Both the position numbers and the translations under genes were made by a program. A model generated the notes under the pieces. That model worked only from the letters and a program-made list of their open reading frames with translations. It searched no databases and was not told the origin of the DNA. Below are positions 17,567-26,207 of a stretch of DNA of 64,000 nucleotides, piece by piece; the first letter of the stretch is position 1, and the number at the start of each line of letters is the position of its first letter. This stretch comes from Acidobacteriota bacterium (GTDB lineage: Bacteria > Actinomycetota > Acidimicrobiia > ATN3). The stretch is from assembly GCA_003577105.1 (NCBI GenBank), contig QEUQ01000002.1:1-64000 (forward strand), written 5' to 3'.

Positions 17567-19936
17567 TTATTCGACTTCGTCAGCGCCTGACGCCAGGCTC
17601 TCGAATTCCTCAACTGTCATCAATACCGTTCTGGCTTTCGAGCCCTCGCTCGGGCCTACGACGCCCTTCCGCTCGAGCAGGTCCATGAGGCGTCCGGCGC
17701 GGGCAAATCCAACCCGTAGCTTTCGTTGCAGCATTGACGTCGAACCGAGCTGGCTCCGCACGACGAGCTCCATTGCTTGCGACAGAAGGTCGTCATCATC
17801 GTCTCCCAATGCACCGCTGTCGCCCCCGCTGTCGCCCGCCGTAAAGATCTCTGCGTCGAGGTAGGCAGGTTCAGATTGGCGGCGCCAGTGAGCGACGACC
17901 TTGCGAACTTCGTCTTCGGTGACAAAGCAGCCCTGGATCCTGCGTGCGCTGCTTGACGATGCTGTAAGCATGAGCATGTCCCCCATGCCAACGAGGCGCT
18001 CGGCACCCCCGGAATCGAGAATTACTCGGGAATCGACCTGGGATCCGACCTTGAAGGCAATTCTGCTCGGAATGTTGGCCTTGATGACACCTGTGATCAC
18101 ATTGGTCGAAGGGCGCTGAGTTGCGATCACCAAGTGAATACCGACGGCACGCGCCATCTGAGCGAGGCGCATGATTGAGTCCTCGACATCTCTCGCCGCG
18201 ACCATCATGAGGTCGTTGAGCTCGTCAACGACGACGACGATGTAGCCCATGGCCTCAAGCGGCCGCCCCATGTCGTCTTTGAGTTCCCCGACTGCGATGG
18301 AGTGGTTGTAGCTCACGAGATCACGGGCGCCGGCTTCGGCCAATATGTCGTAGCGCCGCTCCATTTCGCGGACCGCCCAGGCGAGCGCCTCACTCGCCTT
18401 CTTGGGGTTGGTCACGACTCTTGTCAGAAGGTGAGGAACTCCGTCGTATGCGCCCAGCTCGACTCGCTTGGGGTCTACGAGAATCAACCTGACTCTGTCC
18501 GGGCCATTTCTCATGATGAGGGATGTGACAAAAGAGTTGATCGTTGACGACTTCCCTCCTCCGGTAGTTCCGGCAATCAGGAGATGCGGCATCTGCGCGA
18601 GATTGATCGTCACGGGCCGACCAGCAATGTCCTTGCCGAGGGCGCATTCGAGTGGGTGTTGCGCGGCCTTAGCCGCGGCACTTGAAAGGATGTCCCCTAG
18701 CGTCACAAGCTGACGCTGGCGATTTGGAATTTCAAATCCAATTGCCGACTTGCCTGGAATCGGCGCCTGGATTCGCACTCTTTCGGCTGCAAGTGCATAG
18801 GCGATGTCATCGGACAGCCCCTTCACCTTGGCGACCTTTACACCTGGGGCCAGCTCAACCTCGAATCGGGTGACAGTCGGCCCGGGAGTTACACCGGAAA
18901 GGCTGGCGTCAACGTCGAACTGCCTGAGGGTCGCCTCAAGAACGCGGCCGGTCTCGGAGAGCGAGGCCTCATCGAGGGAATTCCCTGCCGGTGACCGCTT
19001 CAGCTCCGACAGCTCTGGAAGCTTGTAGGAGTTGGCGCCTGCCACGACTGGCTGGGCAACTGGCATTGCGAGCTGACCGCTCTCTTCGATCACCGGATCG
19101 GGGGTTGGTTGGGCGGCCGTTCGTCGCGATCGCTTGCGTTTCGCAGGGGAATTCGGTGCGGCGTTATCGAAATCAAAGACGGTTTCCGATCCCGGCAGAA
19201 TCGCACTCTCGCCCAGCGATTGATCCGAACTAGGGGCAGTCGCGGTACTTGTTGAGTTGCTGGCGGCGTCAGGCGGTCCTGACGCCCTCGCCGAGAAGAC
19301 TTCGCGGCAGTAGTTGATGGCGTCGCGAATTGAAGTTCCAGACAGCACCAGAACCAACGCGATACCGCTGAACAGCAGTAAAAGCCCTGCACCCCAGCGT
19401 CCCACGACCGAGGCCATGCCTGTTGCCACTGCACCACCCACAACGCCGCCAGGGCCTTGGGCGTGGCTCGTGGCCGATTCGCTACCGATGAGCCCGAGCA
19501 TCACCGCAACTACCAGGATGAGACCGCACGCGCTGAGCGTGGTGCGAAGGGGCCTGCCCGATCTGCGAAGCAGCTCTATTCCGATCCCCGCAACAGCCAA
19601 AGGAAGAGCTAGGCGAGCAAGTCCAATGGCAGCTGATGCTGCCCGCGTCATAAATCCGCCAGCCGGGCCCGCCAAGTTTGAGTAGATACCGAGCGCCAGG
19701 AGTCCGCCCGCCACTAGCAGGAGGTATCCCCACGCTTCGCGAGAAATCGCGGCCACCCGAGATGCGGCCGAGAGAGCTAGCGACTTCTCTGCGGACTTGG
19801 ACCGCGAGCCGCCAGAAGGTCTCTTCGCGGATCTCGCGCTCTTTGAAGCGGAAGCGGTTGCGGATCTGCCTCGCGCCTTTGAGGTCTTTCCACGTGACGC
19901 AACTGGCTTCTTCTTGGGTCGGGTCTGGGTAGGCAT
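17567..19936 (-). CDS. ftsK: DNA translocase FtsK/SpoIIIE
   Basis: Septum-located ATP-driven pump that moves chromosome ends during division. The protein (about 789 aa) begins with a very basic Lys/Arg/Ser-rich tail and has four or so membrane helices (about residues 70-220). A linker follows, then the motor with Walker A GTTGGGKSS, LVDPKRVEL, Walker B VVVVDELNDLMM, ATQRPSTNVITG, and the DNA-reading gamma winged helix (TSMLQRKLRVGFARAGRLMDLLE). The ATG at 19936 follows GGAGGG; a longer frame to 20077 lacks support. It follows rnj and dapA on the same strand, a common actinobacterial arrangement. Confidence 0.97.
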   Translation of the reverse strand: MPTQTRPKKKPVASRGKTSKARGRSATASASKSARSAKRPSGGSRSKSAEKSLALSAASRVAAISREAWGYLLLVAGGLLALGIYSNLAGPAGGFMTRAASAAIGLARLALPLAVAGIGIELLRRSGRPLRTTLSACGLILVVAVMLGLIGSESATSHAQGPGGVVGGAVATGMASVVGRWGAGLLLLFSGIALVLVLSGTSIRDAINYCREVFSARASGPPDAASNSTSTATAPSSDQSLGESAILPGSETVFDFDNAAPNSPAKRKRSRRTAAQPTPDPVIEESGQLAMPVAQPVVAGANSYKLPELSELKRSPAGNSLDEASLSETGRVLEATLRQFDVDASLSGVTPGPTVTRFEVELAPGVKVAKVKGLSDDIAYALAAERVRIQAPIPGKSAIGFEIPNRQRQLVTLGDILSSAAAKAAQHPLECALGKDIAGRPVTINLAQMPHLLIAGTTGGGKSSTINSFVTSLIMRNGPDRVRLILVDPKRVELGAYDGVPHLLTRVVTNPKKASEALAWAVREMERRYDILAEAGARDLVSYNHSIAVGELKDDMGRPLEAMGYIVVVVDELNDLMMVAARDVEDSIMRLAQMARAVGIHLVIATQRPSTNVITGVIKANIPSRIAFKVGSQVDSRVILDSGGAERLVGMGDMLMLTASSSSARRIQGCFVTEDEVRKVVAHWRRQSEPAYLDAEIFTAGDSGGDSGALGDDDDDLLSQAMELVVRSQLGSTSMLQRKLRVGFARAGRLMDLLERKGVVGPSEGSKARTVLMTVEEFESLASGADEVE

Positions 19937-20126
19937 ACGCCTTTGCCCTCCTGGAGGTGCAGATTGCCGTAATTCGGCCAGTTCAGCGCCGCGGCCCCTG
20001 CCCGCGCCAGCGCCTCCAAGCTCTTTGATGCTAGCACCGAAGTCGAATCTGACTGCGCATATTCGGGTAGATCGCAATTCGAAGGATCTTGGCCGCGATC
20101 AGGCGGAAAGGTGCCCCCGGGCTCTC

Positions 20127-21794
20127 TCAGACCTCCATGACGACGGGCACAATGAGCGGTCGCCTCTTGGTTGACTGCCAGATGAACTTACCGAGCGCCG
20201 TGCGGACGTGGCGCTTCATTGTTGCCCAGTCAAGACCGCCCTCTTCGGCAGCCTCCTCGATGCTCGCAACCACGGTAGCCCGCGCATCCTCAATTAGCTC
20301 CATGGACTCAACATCATCAACCCAACCCCGGCTGATGACTTCAGGGCCGGAGACGATTTCGCCAGTTCTCGAGTCAAGGGTGACAACTACAAGGACTACG
20401 CCATCTTCGCCGAGTAACTGCCTGTCTCTAAGTACCTCCTGGTTGACGTCGCCCAGTCCTATCCCGTCGACGTAGAAGTAACCAGCTGGAACCGTTTCTG
20501 ACGCGAAGGCAGCTTTCCCGTCGCGCAAGGTGACTACGTCACCGTCTTGGGCAATCAGGATTCGATCGGCTGGAACGCCCATCTCCTCGGCAAGGCTCGC
20601 ATGGTGGACCAAGTGCCGGTATTCGCCGTGAATTGGTACAAACCAGTCGGGAGTGACCACACTCAGCATCGTCTTCAGGTCCTCGGCCGCTCCATGTCCA
20701 GAGACATGAACCTCCTCGTTCACGCCCGAATGAATGACAGTTGCTCCCGCTCGATAGAGGTCGTCAATCACGCGATAGACATCGGCTTCATTGCCGGGAA
20801 TTGGATGTGAGCTAAAGAGGACAATGTCGTCTGGCCCGACGGCGATCGACTTGTGGTCATGGGCCGCCATGAGTGCGAGGGCGGAGAGCGGCTCACCTTG
20901 CGAGCCAGTACAGACTACGCAGACGTCTTGAGGTGGAAGATTCCCCGCCTCGGATACTGGGATGACCGATTCCTCGGGGAGGTCTAGAACCCCAAGGCGC
21001 GTGGCTGTTGCCACGTTGGAGAGCATTGAGCGGCCGAGAAACGCAATCTTTCTCCCATGCGAAATGGCAGCATTGGCGATTTGCTGGACCCTGTGGAGAT
21101 GTGACGCAAAGCAAGCTGCAATGATTCGCTTGTCCCAATGCGACGCGAAGAGCTCAGTTAGGAATGCGCCGACGGCCGTTTCCGATCGGATCCACCCTGG
21201 CTCTTCCGCGTTGGTCGAGTCGGAGAGGAGTAGTGAGACTCCGCTGCTCCCAAGCTCACCAAGGCGCTGCAAGTCGGTTCTTCGGCCGTCAACTGGTGTG
21301 TGGTCAATCTTGAAGTCGCCGGAGTGAACAACCAGCCCTTCGCTGGTTGAGATTGCCAACGCGCATCCCCTGGGAACGCTGTGGGCCACGGGTATGAATT
21401 CGACGTCGAATGGGTCCCGCCGAACGCGTTCTGAGTCTCGAACCTCGATGAGAGTTGCCCTATCTGCAACGCCGTGTTCTTCGAGCTTCGGCTCAAGAAT
21501 TCCAAGCGTAAGGTCGGTGCCGAAGATCTCGATCGCGTCGAGATCGCGAAGCAGATACGGGACGCCTCCGACGTGATCCTCATGCCCGTGAGTCAGAAAT
21601 ATTGAACGAACCCGGTCTGAGTTCTCCTTGATATAAGTGAGATCGGGCAAAACGAGATCAACACCGAGCATGTCAAGCTTCGGAAAGAGGATCCCTGCGT
21701 CAATGAGGGCTATTTCGCCCGCAACCTCAAGGGCCATGCAATTGCGGCCGATCTCACCGAGACCTCCCAGGAACGAGATTCTGACATCGCTCAC
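20127..21794 (-). CDS. rnj: ribonuclease J
   Basis: Metallo-beta-lactamase/beta-CASP nuclease with endo- and 5'-3' exoribonuclease activity in mRNA decay and rRNA maturation. The protein (555 aa) has LGGLGEIGRNC near the N-terminus, the zinc motif THGHEDHVGG, a later HSGDFKIDHTP, beta-CASP motifs (GSQGEPLSAL, SSHPIPGNE), and the C-terminal IHGEYRHL. Start GTG at 21794, 7 bases after dapA, so dapA and rnj are cotranscribed. Presence of both RNase J and RNase Y in this genome is notable. Confidence 0.97.
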   Translation of the reverse strand: MSDVRISFLGGLGEIGRNCMALEVAGEIALIDAGILFPKLDMLGVDLVLPDLTYIKENSDRVRSIFLTHGHEDHVGGVPYLLRDLDAIEIFGTDLTLGILEPKLEEHGVADRATLIEVRDSERVRRDPFDVEFIPVAHSVPRGCALAISTSEGLVVHSGDFKIDHTPVDGRRTDLQRLGELGSSGVSLLLSDSTNAEEPGWIRSETAVGAFLTELFASHWDKRIIAACFASHLHRVQQIANAAISHGRKIAFLGRSMLSNVATATRLGVLDLPEESVIPVSEAGNLPPQDVCVVCTGSQGEPLSALALMAAHDHKSIAVGPDDIVLFSSHPIPGNEADVYRVIDDLYRAGATVIHSGVNEEVHVSGHGAAEDLKTMLSVVTPDWFVPIHGEYRHLVHHASLAEEMGVPADRILIAQDGDVVTLRDGKAAFASETVPAGYFYVDGIGLGDVNQEVLRDRQLLGEDGVVLVVVTLDSRTGEIVSGPEVISRGWVDDVESMELIEDARATVVASIEEAAEEGGLDWATMKRHVRTALGKFIWQSTKRRPLIVPVVMEV

Positions 21795-21801
21795 GGCGCC
21801 C

Positions 21802-22701
21802 TCAGGGCTCAGATATCAAGTCGAGGCGCGCGAGCTCATCTCGCAGCTTGACCGCGAGATCTTCAGATGCAGCCTGCATTGGCAACCGCGGTGGACCCAC
21901 GGTGAATCCCATGATTTCGCAGGCCGCCTTGACGGGTCCTGGGTTCGGCTCGGCAAAGAGGAGCGAGAACAACTTGAGGAGTCGCAGGTGAGTTGCGCGA
22001 GCCTCGCCGACATTGCCCGCCGTGAACGCCTCAATCATCTCGGAGATCAAGGTGCCAGCCACGTGAGAGGCGACCGAAATCACGCCCACCCCCCCGACGG
22101 CGAGCATCGGAAGAGTCAGTACGTCATCACCGGAATACACGCTGAAGTCCTCAGGGGTTTCAGCTACGACGCGCGATGTCATAGCCAGATTCCCCGTGGC
22201 GTCCTTGATACCCACAATGTTGGGGTGGGTGCTCAGCTCGATCACGGTTTCAACTTCGATCAGCGTTCCGGTCCGTCCGGGAATGTTGTAGAGAATCACC
22301 GGAAGATCGGTCGATTCGGCGATTGCCTTGAAATGCGAAGCTATGCCGGCTTGTGAAGGGCGACTGTAATAAGGCGTAACTGCCATCAATGCGTCGGCCC
22401 CGCTCGCAGCAGCATCGCGCGACAGGCTCACTGAATGCTCGGTGTCGTATGTTGACGATCCTGCGACTACCGATGCGCGCCCGCTGCAAACCTCGGCAAC
22501 TGCTTCGATCAAGGCTCTCTTCTCTGAATCCTTGAGCGTCGGTGATTCACCGGTGGTTCCCACCACAACAAGTCCGTCGCTGCCGTGATCAATCAGGTGC
22601 CGGGCAAGGGTTCTGGCTGCTTCGATGTCAACGGCCCCATTGCTGTCAAAGGGCGTGACCATCGCGGTCAAGACCCGCCCGAAGCCGCCATTTTGTGTCA
22701 A
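21802..22701 (-). CDS. dapA: 4-hydroxy-tetrahydrodipicolinate synthase
   Basis: Condenses pyruvate with aspartate semialdehyde, the first step of the diaminopimelate/lysine branch. Motifs are GTTGESPTL, TPYYSRPSQAG (catalytic Tyr), YNIPGRTG, and the Schiff-base lysine in NIVGIKDATGN. The TTG at 22701 (about 299 aa) is preferred because AGGAAGAG lies just before it. An in-frame ATG at 22722 has no ribosome site but would add only seven residues. A promoter-like sequence lies about 130 bases upstream. Together with dapF and the DapL-type gene in this window it defines an aminotransferase-type DAP pathway. Confidence 0.95.
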   Translation of the reverse strand: MTQNGGFGRVLTAMVTPFDSNGAVDIEAARTLARHLIDHGSDGLVVVGTTGESPTLKDSEKRALIEAVAEVCSGRASVVAGSSTYDTEHSVSLSRDAAASGADALMAVTPYYSRPSQAGIASHFKAIAESTDLPVILYNIPGRTGTLIEVETVIELSTHPNIVGIKDATGNLAMTSRVVAETPEDFSVYSGDDVLTLPMLAVGGVGVISVASHVAGTLISEMIEAFTAGNVGEARATHLRLLKLFSLLFAEPNPGPVKAACEIMGFTVGPPRLPMQAASEDLAVKLRDELARLDLISEP

Positions 22702-22827
22702 GGATCTCTTCCTTTCTGGCATGTGAGTTCGGAGCGAAGTGTAAGCCTAGCCGAGCTAACGATTCTGACTCTGCGAGGTTTTTCGGACTCGTTTCAATTG
22801 AGGAGTCTGGCCCATCTTGGCTAGGTC

Positions 22828-22855
22828 CTTATAGTCACTATTGGGTATTTGTCCA
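22828..22855 (-). promoter_or_regulatory. candidate promoter of dapA-rnj-ftsK
   Basis: On the minus strand, TGGACA (22855-22850) and TATAAG (22833-22828) are separated by 16 bases, close to a sigma-70 promoter. Transcription would start near 22821, giving a leader of about 120 bases before dapA. No lysine-riboswitch core was recognised in that leader. Confidence 0.5.
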
Positions 22856-22942
22856 TTAGCTATTGAATGTGCACTCTGTCCCGGTTAGGTTCGTGGACCC
22901 GGCCGGTGCCTCGGTCGGACAATGCCCGACTGGAGGGGAGCC

Positions 22943-23560
22943 ATGGCAAAGTTCGCTTGTCGCTTGAGGGAAACCCACCCCGGTGCGTTCTGTGGAGTCA
23001 CCGGGAGTTCGGTCGGTTCCGGGGGGAACCGGCCGGCAAGAAGCCCAGGGCTGGGAGTTCGCCTATACCGGCTCGCGGTACCTCTGTTAGCAGCTATAAC
23101 GGCTGTAGCCGCCGCGGGATGCGCGTCAGGCAATAGTGATGCAGCAGGAGGCGTCGGGCAGGCGGGACCGTTGCGAGAGGATCGGCCGCCTCCGGCCGAG
23201 ATCACCCAGGTTGTTTCGCCGGTAGCGCCCGCAGCAGAGGCGGAGACTCCTGAGGCATCGCTCATCAGGCTCTCGAAGATGTGGGACGAGGCCTTTGCCA
23301 AGAGGGACGAAACGTTATTGCGGCGCGTCTTTCATCCCAGCTTCACAGGTATTGATGCGGAAATCGCGAACATGAACTCGCCCGAGAACAAGGGAACGCC
23401 GACTCCGGTCAGTGAGATATCGGTTGAATCGGAGGCTCCTGAGCGCGTGGTACTGACGGCGGTCTTTGCCTATGACGAAGGGCCCGTGCGTCAACGGATT
23501 CTTCTCGTGGGTGATGCACGCGACCGCAGAATCGCCGGAGTGCAGGACGTCGAGGAATGA
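22943..23560 (+). CDS. predicted lipoprotein, possible NTF2-like domain
   Basis: About 205 aa. The ATG at 22943 follows a strong GGAGGGGAG site. The N-terminal 40 residues are basic and Gly-rich, followed by a hydrophobic segment and a lipobox-like AAAGC, so it is probably a lipoprotein with an unusually long n-region. A Pro/Ala-rich linker leads to a domain (about 105-205) with a pattern such as WDEAFAKRDETLLRRVF that resembles SnoaL/NTF2-like folds (inference). Its stop overlaps the next gene by 4 bases (ATGA), so the two are coupled. Function unknown. Confidence 0.72.
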   Translation: MAKFACRLRETHPGAFCGVTGSSVGSGGNRPARSPGLGVRLYRLAVPLLAAITAVAAAGCASGNSDAAGGVGQAGPLREDRPPPAEITQVVSPVAPAAEAETPEASLIRLSKMWDEAFAKRDETLLRRVFHPSFTGIDAEIANMNSPENKGTPTPVSEISVESEAPERVVLTAVFAYDEGPVRQRILLVGDARDRRIAGVQDVEE

Positions 23561-24288
23561 CCGGCCGAGCAGATTTCAGGGCAGCTTCAGATGGCGCTGT
23601 TCGCGGAGCCCTTCGGCTGAGCACTGTCATTTTCGTTCTGTGCGCCTTATTTCTTCCCGTGACTACCGCAGCTTCGGCGAGATCGCGGGCAAACAACGGC
23701 TGGGAAGCTGGCTCATCGTCGGACACGGTCTCGGGGCGAGTTGGTAAGAAGAAGGCGACGCCGCCAAAGCGATCAACTAAGACGAAAAGCTCACCGAAAC
23801 GCTGCGTCTCCCGAGCGTGCAGGGCAGCGCCAAAGCGATCGTCTGACAGTGAGGACTCTGAGGCGCTCAAGACGGTCCGCTTGCCCGCTCCGCGGATTGT
23901 GACCAACCCGACTGCTGGCGGACTCCCAGGAGTGACGACCTACCTGTGGGCGGTTCTCCCCCCGCGGGTGGAGTTTGATCTGGCAATCGATGGCATGTCG
24001 ACTCACCTCGTAGCGGTACCCCTCGGCGTGACTTGGTACGTGAGTGATGGGCGGGTCTTGGTGGGGGCTCCGGCAGAACGAGATGAGGCTGTGGCGCCCG
24101 CCCCGGCTGGCGGATCCGGACTCGATTTCGACCGCCCCGGTTCCTACGAGGTGAGGGCTGTGATCGATTGGGATGTGACCTGGAGTACGACTGACGGTGA
24201 TAGTGGGAGGGTCGACGGCAGGCAGAGCAGCTCTGCAATCAGCTATCCGGTAGGCGAACGGAGATCGGTCTTGGCGGGCGGATACTAG
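23557..24288 (+). CDS. exported protein of unknown function
   Basis: A 243 aa protein with an N-terminal hydrophobic segment (about residues 20-40) ending in AASA, consistent with a signal peptide. A Lys/Arg/Ser-rich low-complexity stretch follows, then a beta-rich domain from about 105 that begins NPTAGGLPGVTTYLWA. This motif resembles actinobacterial exported proteins that accompany secretion or Flp-pilus loci, but no such locus is seen here. Overlaps the preceding lipoprotein gene by ATGA, so they probably act together at the cell surface. Confidence 0.7.
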   Translation: MTGRADFRAASDGAVRGALRLSTVIFVLCALFLPVTTAASARSRANNGWEAGSSSDTVSGRVGKKKATPPKRSTKTKSSPKRCVSRACRAAPKRSSDSEDSEALKTVRLPAPRIVTNPTAGGLPGVTTYLWAVLPPRVEFDLAIDGMSTHLVAVPLGVTWYVSDGRVLVGAPAERDEAVAPAPAGGSGLDFDRPGSYEVRAVIDWDVTWSTTDGDSGRVDGRQSSSAISYPVGERRSVLAGGY

Positions 24289-24314
24289 ACCGGTGTGAAC
24301 TTGACTGGCTTGTA

Positions 24315-24944
24315 TTAGGTCGAAGCCGGTGCGGGGGTCGGTGCGTTAGCCGCGCTTGCCGGCCTTAGCAGGAACGTGTGAATTCGACCATCGATGATGT
24401 TGAGCGGCTCGACCGCATTGCGCCCGCTGAGTGACGCGCAGACGAAACCAATATCCACTTCAAAGACCTCGCTTCCCGGCGGTGGAGAAAATGGCACCTC
24501 TGGCCCGGTGACCCTCCAGAAGTTGAAGGAGCAGATCGCTTGCCCCTTGGACTCCCACTCACCTTCGGGGAGAACGAGCCGGAAGTAGCCGCGTCTCGCA
24601 TCCACTATGTATCTGCCAGTGCCCTCCAATGGCGACAGGTTGACTGTGAAGCTGCTCCCGCCATGCCCGAAGTCAATCGTGATTCCGCTTTCCGTATAAC
24701 GGCCGGACAGCGAGTCAATGCCTCTTTGTGGCTGCTGCACGCTTCCCTCGCCCATGAGAGCTCCGTCGAGAGTCATGAGCGCCCACGAGTAGTTCTGCGG
24801 AAACGGGCTCGGGACTATTCGACGCTCCAACGGATCCTCGGTATCCCACTCCCCCGGTCTCTTGCATGCTCCGGCGAGCACTAGCACTGCAATCAAGAGC
24901 AGCACCGCAGGCGCCGTGACTCGATTTGGCCGAAGTAAGCTCAA
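24315..24944 (-). CDS. predicted lipoprotein of unknown function
   Basis: 209 aa with a basic N-terminus, a hydrophobic core and a lipobox LAGAC at about residue 27, so it is likely a lipid-anchored surface protein. The mature part is beta-rich, with aromatic and glycine-rich strands (DGALMGEGS, SGRYTESGI, FGHGGSSF) and four further-spaced cysteines; the C-terminus is Ala/Pro-rich. The TTG start overlaps the nfo stop by 4 bases (TTGA), so it is translated after nfo. I do not recognise the family. Confidence 0.65.
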   Translation of the reverse strand: MSLLRPNRVTAPAVLLLIAVLVLAGACKRPGEWDTEDPLERRIVPSPFPQNYSWALMTLDGALMGEGSVQQPQRGIDSLSGRYTESGITIDFGHGGSSFTVNLSPLEGTGRYIVDARRGYFRLVLPEGEWESKGQAICSFNFWRVTGPEVPFSPPPGSEVFEVDIGFVCASLSGRNAVEPLNIIDGRIHTFLLRPASAANAPTPAPAST

Positions 24945-25798
24945 TTTGCGCGCGCCAACGATCGAAGCAGGGCAACCTCGTCTGAGTGCTCCTCGAGTTC
25001 GCCGGGGGTCTCAAGAATCAGGGGAATCCCCCTCAACTCCTTTGACCGAAGCAGGCGTCGGAACGGAGCGAGTCCGATCTCCCCGCGGCCGATCACTTGA
25101 TGGCGGTCATGGCGCGAAGCGAAGCCTGCCAAGGAGTCATTGACGTGAATGCAGGCGATGCGCTCAAGTCCGATTGTTCCTTCGATTTCGGCGATGAGTC
25201 GCGAGATACCCCCCCTGGAGTGCCATGGATAACCCGCGGCAAAGAGGTGCTGTGTGTCGATACAGAAGCGCACCCGACCGGTTCGACCAATTGCTGCCGC
25301 GAGTTCGCAGGCGTGATCCGGAAGTGAGGCGATCGGAGTTCCACCGCCAGCCGTCAGCTCGAAGATGACCTTGAATACGCGTGACTCTGCTAGCAGGGCG
25401 CGTGTGTGCCTGGCAACCTGCTCGAGCCCATCGGTGCGATCCATGCCGCGGTGCGATCCGGCATGAACCACGACGCCTTCGGCCCCGCATCGTGCCGCCC
25501 GCTCCAAGGCGAACTTCATGACGCTGACGGACTTCTCTTGGATTTCAGGATCGGTAGATGCAAGATTGACAAGGTACGGGGCGTGAAAGAAGACCGGACC
25601 AAATCCGATGCGATTCAGATAGCGACGTATGCCGGCGTCGTCGCTTGGCTGCTCCCCCGGCAGAGCCCAGGACCTCGGATTGGACGGGAACATCTGCAGA
25701 GCGTCGCAACCGATTAACTTCGCGCGCTCTACGGCCTTGCGGATACCGCCGGCACTTGAAACGTGGTAGCCGACCGGCGTCCGGCCGTTCCGGGTCAG
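24941..25798 (-). CDS. nfo: deoxyribonuclease IV (AP endonuclease, Nfo family)
   Basis: Xylose-isomerase-like TIM-barrel endonuclease that cleaves DNA at abasic sites in base-excision repair. Motifs include GYHVSSAGGI near the N-terminus, QMFPSNPRSW, HAPYLVNLAS, VVHAGSH, FCIDTQHLFAAGY (zinc ligands), HVNDS, and a final ILETPGE. The barrel starts just after the stop of the small upstream gene. No ATG, GTG or TTG is present at the right place; a CTG at 25798 overlaps that stop (CTGA) and is the best guess. Longer frames would overlay the upstream gene. The enzyme appears complete at about 285 aa. Confidence 0.9.
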   Translation of the reverse strand: MTRNGRTPVGYHVSSAGGIRKAVERAKLIGCDALQMFPSNPRSWALPGEQPSDDAGIRRYLNRIGFGPVFFHAPYLVNLASTDPEIQEKSVSVMKFALERAARCGAEGVVVHAGSHRGMDRTDGLEQVARHTRALLAESRVFKVIFELTAGGGTPIASLPDHACELAAAIGRTGRVRFCIDTQHLFAAGYPWHSRGGISRLIAEIEGTIGLERIACIHVNDSLAGFASRHDRHQVIGRGEIGLAPFRRLLRSKELRGIPLILETPGELEEHSDEVALLRSLARAN

Positions 25799-26007
25799 TC
25801 GACCGGCACTCGGTCGATGGCCTCCATAACCGCTTCGACTGAGCCGTACCGCTCTTCGTCGGGAAGGGCCCGCAGGTGCTCCATGAACTTCTCGGATGCT
25901 CCGGACTTGTCTGCTTGGGCGATGAGGTCTCCACGCGCCAGCTTGCGTGAGCCGGATAGAACCTCTCCAAAGAGTCGGTTCACATACTCGATCGCAAACT
26001 CTGCCAT
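25795..26007 (-). CDS. small DUF2795-like protein
   Basis: About 70 aa. The ATG at 26007 follows GGGAGGAAAG. The sequence has a helix pattern LARGDLIAQADKSGASEKFM followed by LPDEERYGSVEAV, which resembles DUF2795, a small helical domain widespread in actinobacteria and of unknown function. It is coupled to nfo, suggesting shared expression with DNA repair. Confidence 0.7.
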   Translation of the reverse strand: MAEFAIEYVNRLFGEVLSGSRKLARGDLIAQADKSGASEKFMEHLRALPDEERYGSVEAVMEAIDRVPVD

Positions 26008-26207
26008 CTTTCCTCCCGCTGAATGGCCGGTTACCAAGACCCCCCATTATCTACTGTTGCGAGTCCTCTAAGCACGGCGAGGAACAAAATCGCTGGATGC
26101 CGAGGTCGAAGCGGCAGATAAGGCGGACCCGAATGGGCCCGATCCGCTCTCGAATCCCTCCTAGAATATCCGTGTCGCCCCACATCGACCCTTTTCGGGG
26201 ACTCCAA

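Noticed and set aside
22860-23110. Possible riboswitch (ydaO/c-di-AMP type) upstream and inside the 5' end of the lipoprotein gene at 22943
   Set aside because: GC-rich blocks such as GGGGAGCC look similar, but the diagnostic late block with CAGCTAACC and the GGGGTGAAT motif are not present, and the region codes for the protein's N-terminus.
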